DNA of 14,317 bases. It comes from SLQH01 sp964612995. Its GTDB lineage: Bacteria > Planctomycetota > UBA11346. Positions within the stretch are counted from its first letter, which is position 1. Each line of letters starts with the position of its first letter. The stretch is taken from NCBI GenBank assembly GCA_964612995.1, contig CAZTGE010000106.1, positions 1-14,317 on the forward strand, read 5' to 3'. The translations under genes and the position numbers were made by a program. Positions 13,382 through 14,317 of this stretch are shown here, in pieces. The notes below the pieces were generated by a model. The model saw only the letters and a program-made list of their open reading frames with translations, did not search any database and was not told the DNA's origin.

Positions 13382-14209
13382 GTGCGTAACGAACAGGCCA
13401 GCAACGACGACGGCGGGGGCTGCGTGGGCAGCACGCTACAACAGGTCTGGCATGTCGACGCGGATCGCAGATACGCGGTCGGCGTCGACCGACCCTGCGC
13501 CGCGACGTTGATCGCGCTGCGCACGCACGCCGGGATGGGCAGCTGCATGCTCCGTTCCACACATCTGGAGCTGACCGCCGGCAGCCTGCTGGTCGTGCCG
13601 CATGCAGACATCGTCGGCTACCGCTGTCACGATCAGCGTTGGCATTTCCACTGGCTCGTACTCGCCGCCCCCCTCGCGGTGTCCCTGCCGACCCATCGCG
13701 CATTGAGCATCGCACCCGCGGCGGAGGAGCGCGCCCAGCTCGACAGCTGCATGCGTCTGCTGCGCAGGGGCCATCGCAGTGCCGGGCCCGCCGCGTCTGC
13801 ACTCGCGCTCGCGCTGCTCCATCGCTGGCAACTGGAATGGGAGACCGCGGGCGCAGCTGCGGCGGCGCATCGGTTGGTCGATCGCGCGCGGGCGATCATG
13901 CACGAGCGTCTCGACCAGTCACCGCCGCTCTACCAGATCGCGGCCGAACTCGGGGTGAGCGAACGCCATCTGCGCACGCTCTTCCACCGTGGCTGCGGCA
14001 TGGCGCCCAAGGCGGCACAGAATGCGATCCGACTCGATCACGCACGTCATCTGCTCGCACTCGGCGCCTTCGGCATCGCGGACATCGCGCGTCAGCTCGG
14101 CTACGCCAGCCCCTTCCACTTCAGCCGGGCGTTCAAGCGGAGCGAAGGTTGCAGCCCGTCGGCATGGGCGGCCGCGCATCGCGGCGTGACAGGCCCGGGC
14201 GCCGCCTGA
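13382..14209 (+). CDS. AraC-family transcriptional regulator
   Basis: Encodes 275 aa from GTG 13382, the first start after the in-frame TGA at 13361-13363; GTG 13424, with GGCGGGGG before it, is an alternative and would begin nearer the conserved core. N-terminal sensor ~20-105 has the AraC cupin pattern in weak form: LIALRTHAGMGSCML, LELTAGSLLVVPHADIVGY (62-80), then WHFHWLVL (87-94). DNA-binding domain ~165-265: PPLYQIAAELGVSERHLRTLFHR is the first helix-turn-helix, and GIADIARQLGYASPFHFSRAFKR the second, followed by SEGCSPSAW, a very typical AraC ending. Divergent from the UroD-like gene across a 132-bp A/T-richer control region, the classical arrangement for a local activator. Sensed ligand unknown. 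Confidence 0.92.
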   Translation: MRNEQASNDDGGGCVGSTLQQVWHVDADRRYAVGVDRPCAATLIALRTHAGMGSCMLRSTHLELTAGSLLVVPHADIVGYRCHDQRWHFHWLVLAAPLAVSLPTHRALSIAPAAEERAQLDSCMRLLRRGHRSAGPAASALALALLHRWQLEWETAGAAAAAHRLVDRARAIMHERLDQSPPLYQIAAELGVSERHLRTLFHRGCGMAPKAAQNAIRLDHARHLLALGAFGIADIARQLGYASPFHFSRAFKRSEGCSPSAWAAAHRGVTGPGAA

Positions 14210-14282
14210 GCCGGATAGGCGTGGCATGCGCTGCCGGGTGTGGATACCCTGTGCCAGGCTGATCGATCACCGAAGAGGTCTC

Positions 14283-14306
14283 TCACGGAGGCGCGGAGAC
14301 ACGGAG
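14283..14306. repeat. 8-bp tandem repeat (3 units)
   Basis: TCACGGAG, GCGCGGAG and ACACGGAG follow one another without gap (unit nC[AG]CGGAG). A TGATCGATCA palindrome lies just upstream (14260-14269). Runs of CACGGAG-type units are known as dispersed intergenic repeats in several bacterial groups, so this may be the start of a longer element cut off by the window end. The gap from 14210 otherwise shows no gene. Confidence 0.55.
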
Positions 14307-14317
14307 ATGGATGAGAA

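Noticed and set aside
14299..14317. Start of a new gene with GGAG before ATG near 14307
   Set aside because: The GGAG belongs to the tandem repeat and only a few codons remain before the window ends.

Overview
The window is GC-rich chromosomal DNA from a flagellated, probably Gram-negative bacterium that degrades polysaccharides. Coding frames show strong G/C preference at third codon positions, starts usually have GGAG/AGGAGG-type ribosome binding sites, and neighbouring genes are often joined by 4-bp ATGA stop/start overlaps. The combination of a secreted heparinase II/III-like lyase, a uroporphyrinogen-decarboxylase-like protein and AraC regulators resembles the PVC superphylum (Lentisphaerota/Planctomycetota type). 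That placement is inference; there is no rRNA or other phylogenetic marker here.

Layout. (1) 1-604: a 5'-truncated bacteriohemerythrin remnant on +, followed by non-coding DNA crowded with stem-loops. The whole block is bracketed by two exact 14-bp direct repeats. (2) 605-5124, minus: a two-gene secreted carbohydrate operon. A 334-aa exported beta-rich protein is translationally coupled to an 1172-aa heparinase II/III-like lyase, and the small protein looks like a paralogue of the lyase's own N-terminal region. (3) 5272-8141, plus: a flagellar operon behind a good sigma70-like promoter. It encodes a small two-helix membrane protein, a FliA-type sigma factor, a FliK-like hook-length protein and a stand-alone FlhB C-terminal-domain protein. 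(4) 8220-9209, minus: a galactose-mutarotase-like protein. (5) 9382-9732, plus: a small unrecognised protein. (6) 9930-12023, minus: a tightly overlapped trio of a one-helix membrane protein, an AraC regulator, and an exported protein with a small beta-rich domain and a long acidic Ala/Pro tail. (7) 12095-13249, minus: a uroporphyrinogen-decarboxylase-like protein, separated from the trio by a strong stem-loop. (8) 13382-14209, plus: a second AraC regulator, divergent from (7). (9) 14283-14306: an 8-bp tandem repeat at the window edge.

How the parts may work together. The lyase pair and the mutarotase-like protein fit uptake and breakdown of an extracellular, probably uronic-acid or sulfated, polysaccharide. 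The two AraC proteins, each with an N-terminal sensor region, are natural candidates for sugar- or metabolite-responsive control of adjacent genes. The flagellar block is separate but is sandwiched between the carbohydrate genes. I see no tRNA, rRNA, CRISPR array or transposase. The items least explained by known families are the lyase plus stand-alone N-domain paralogue, the AraC trio, and the stem-loop/direct-repeat block at the left end.
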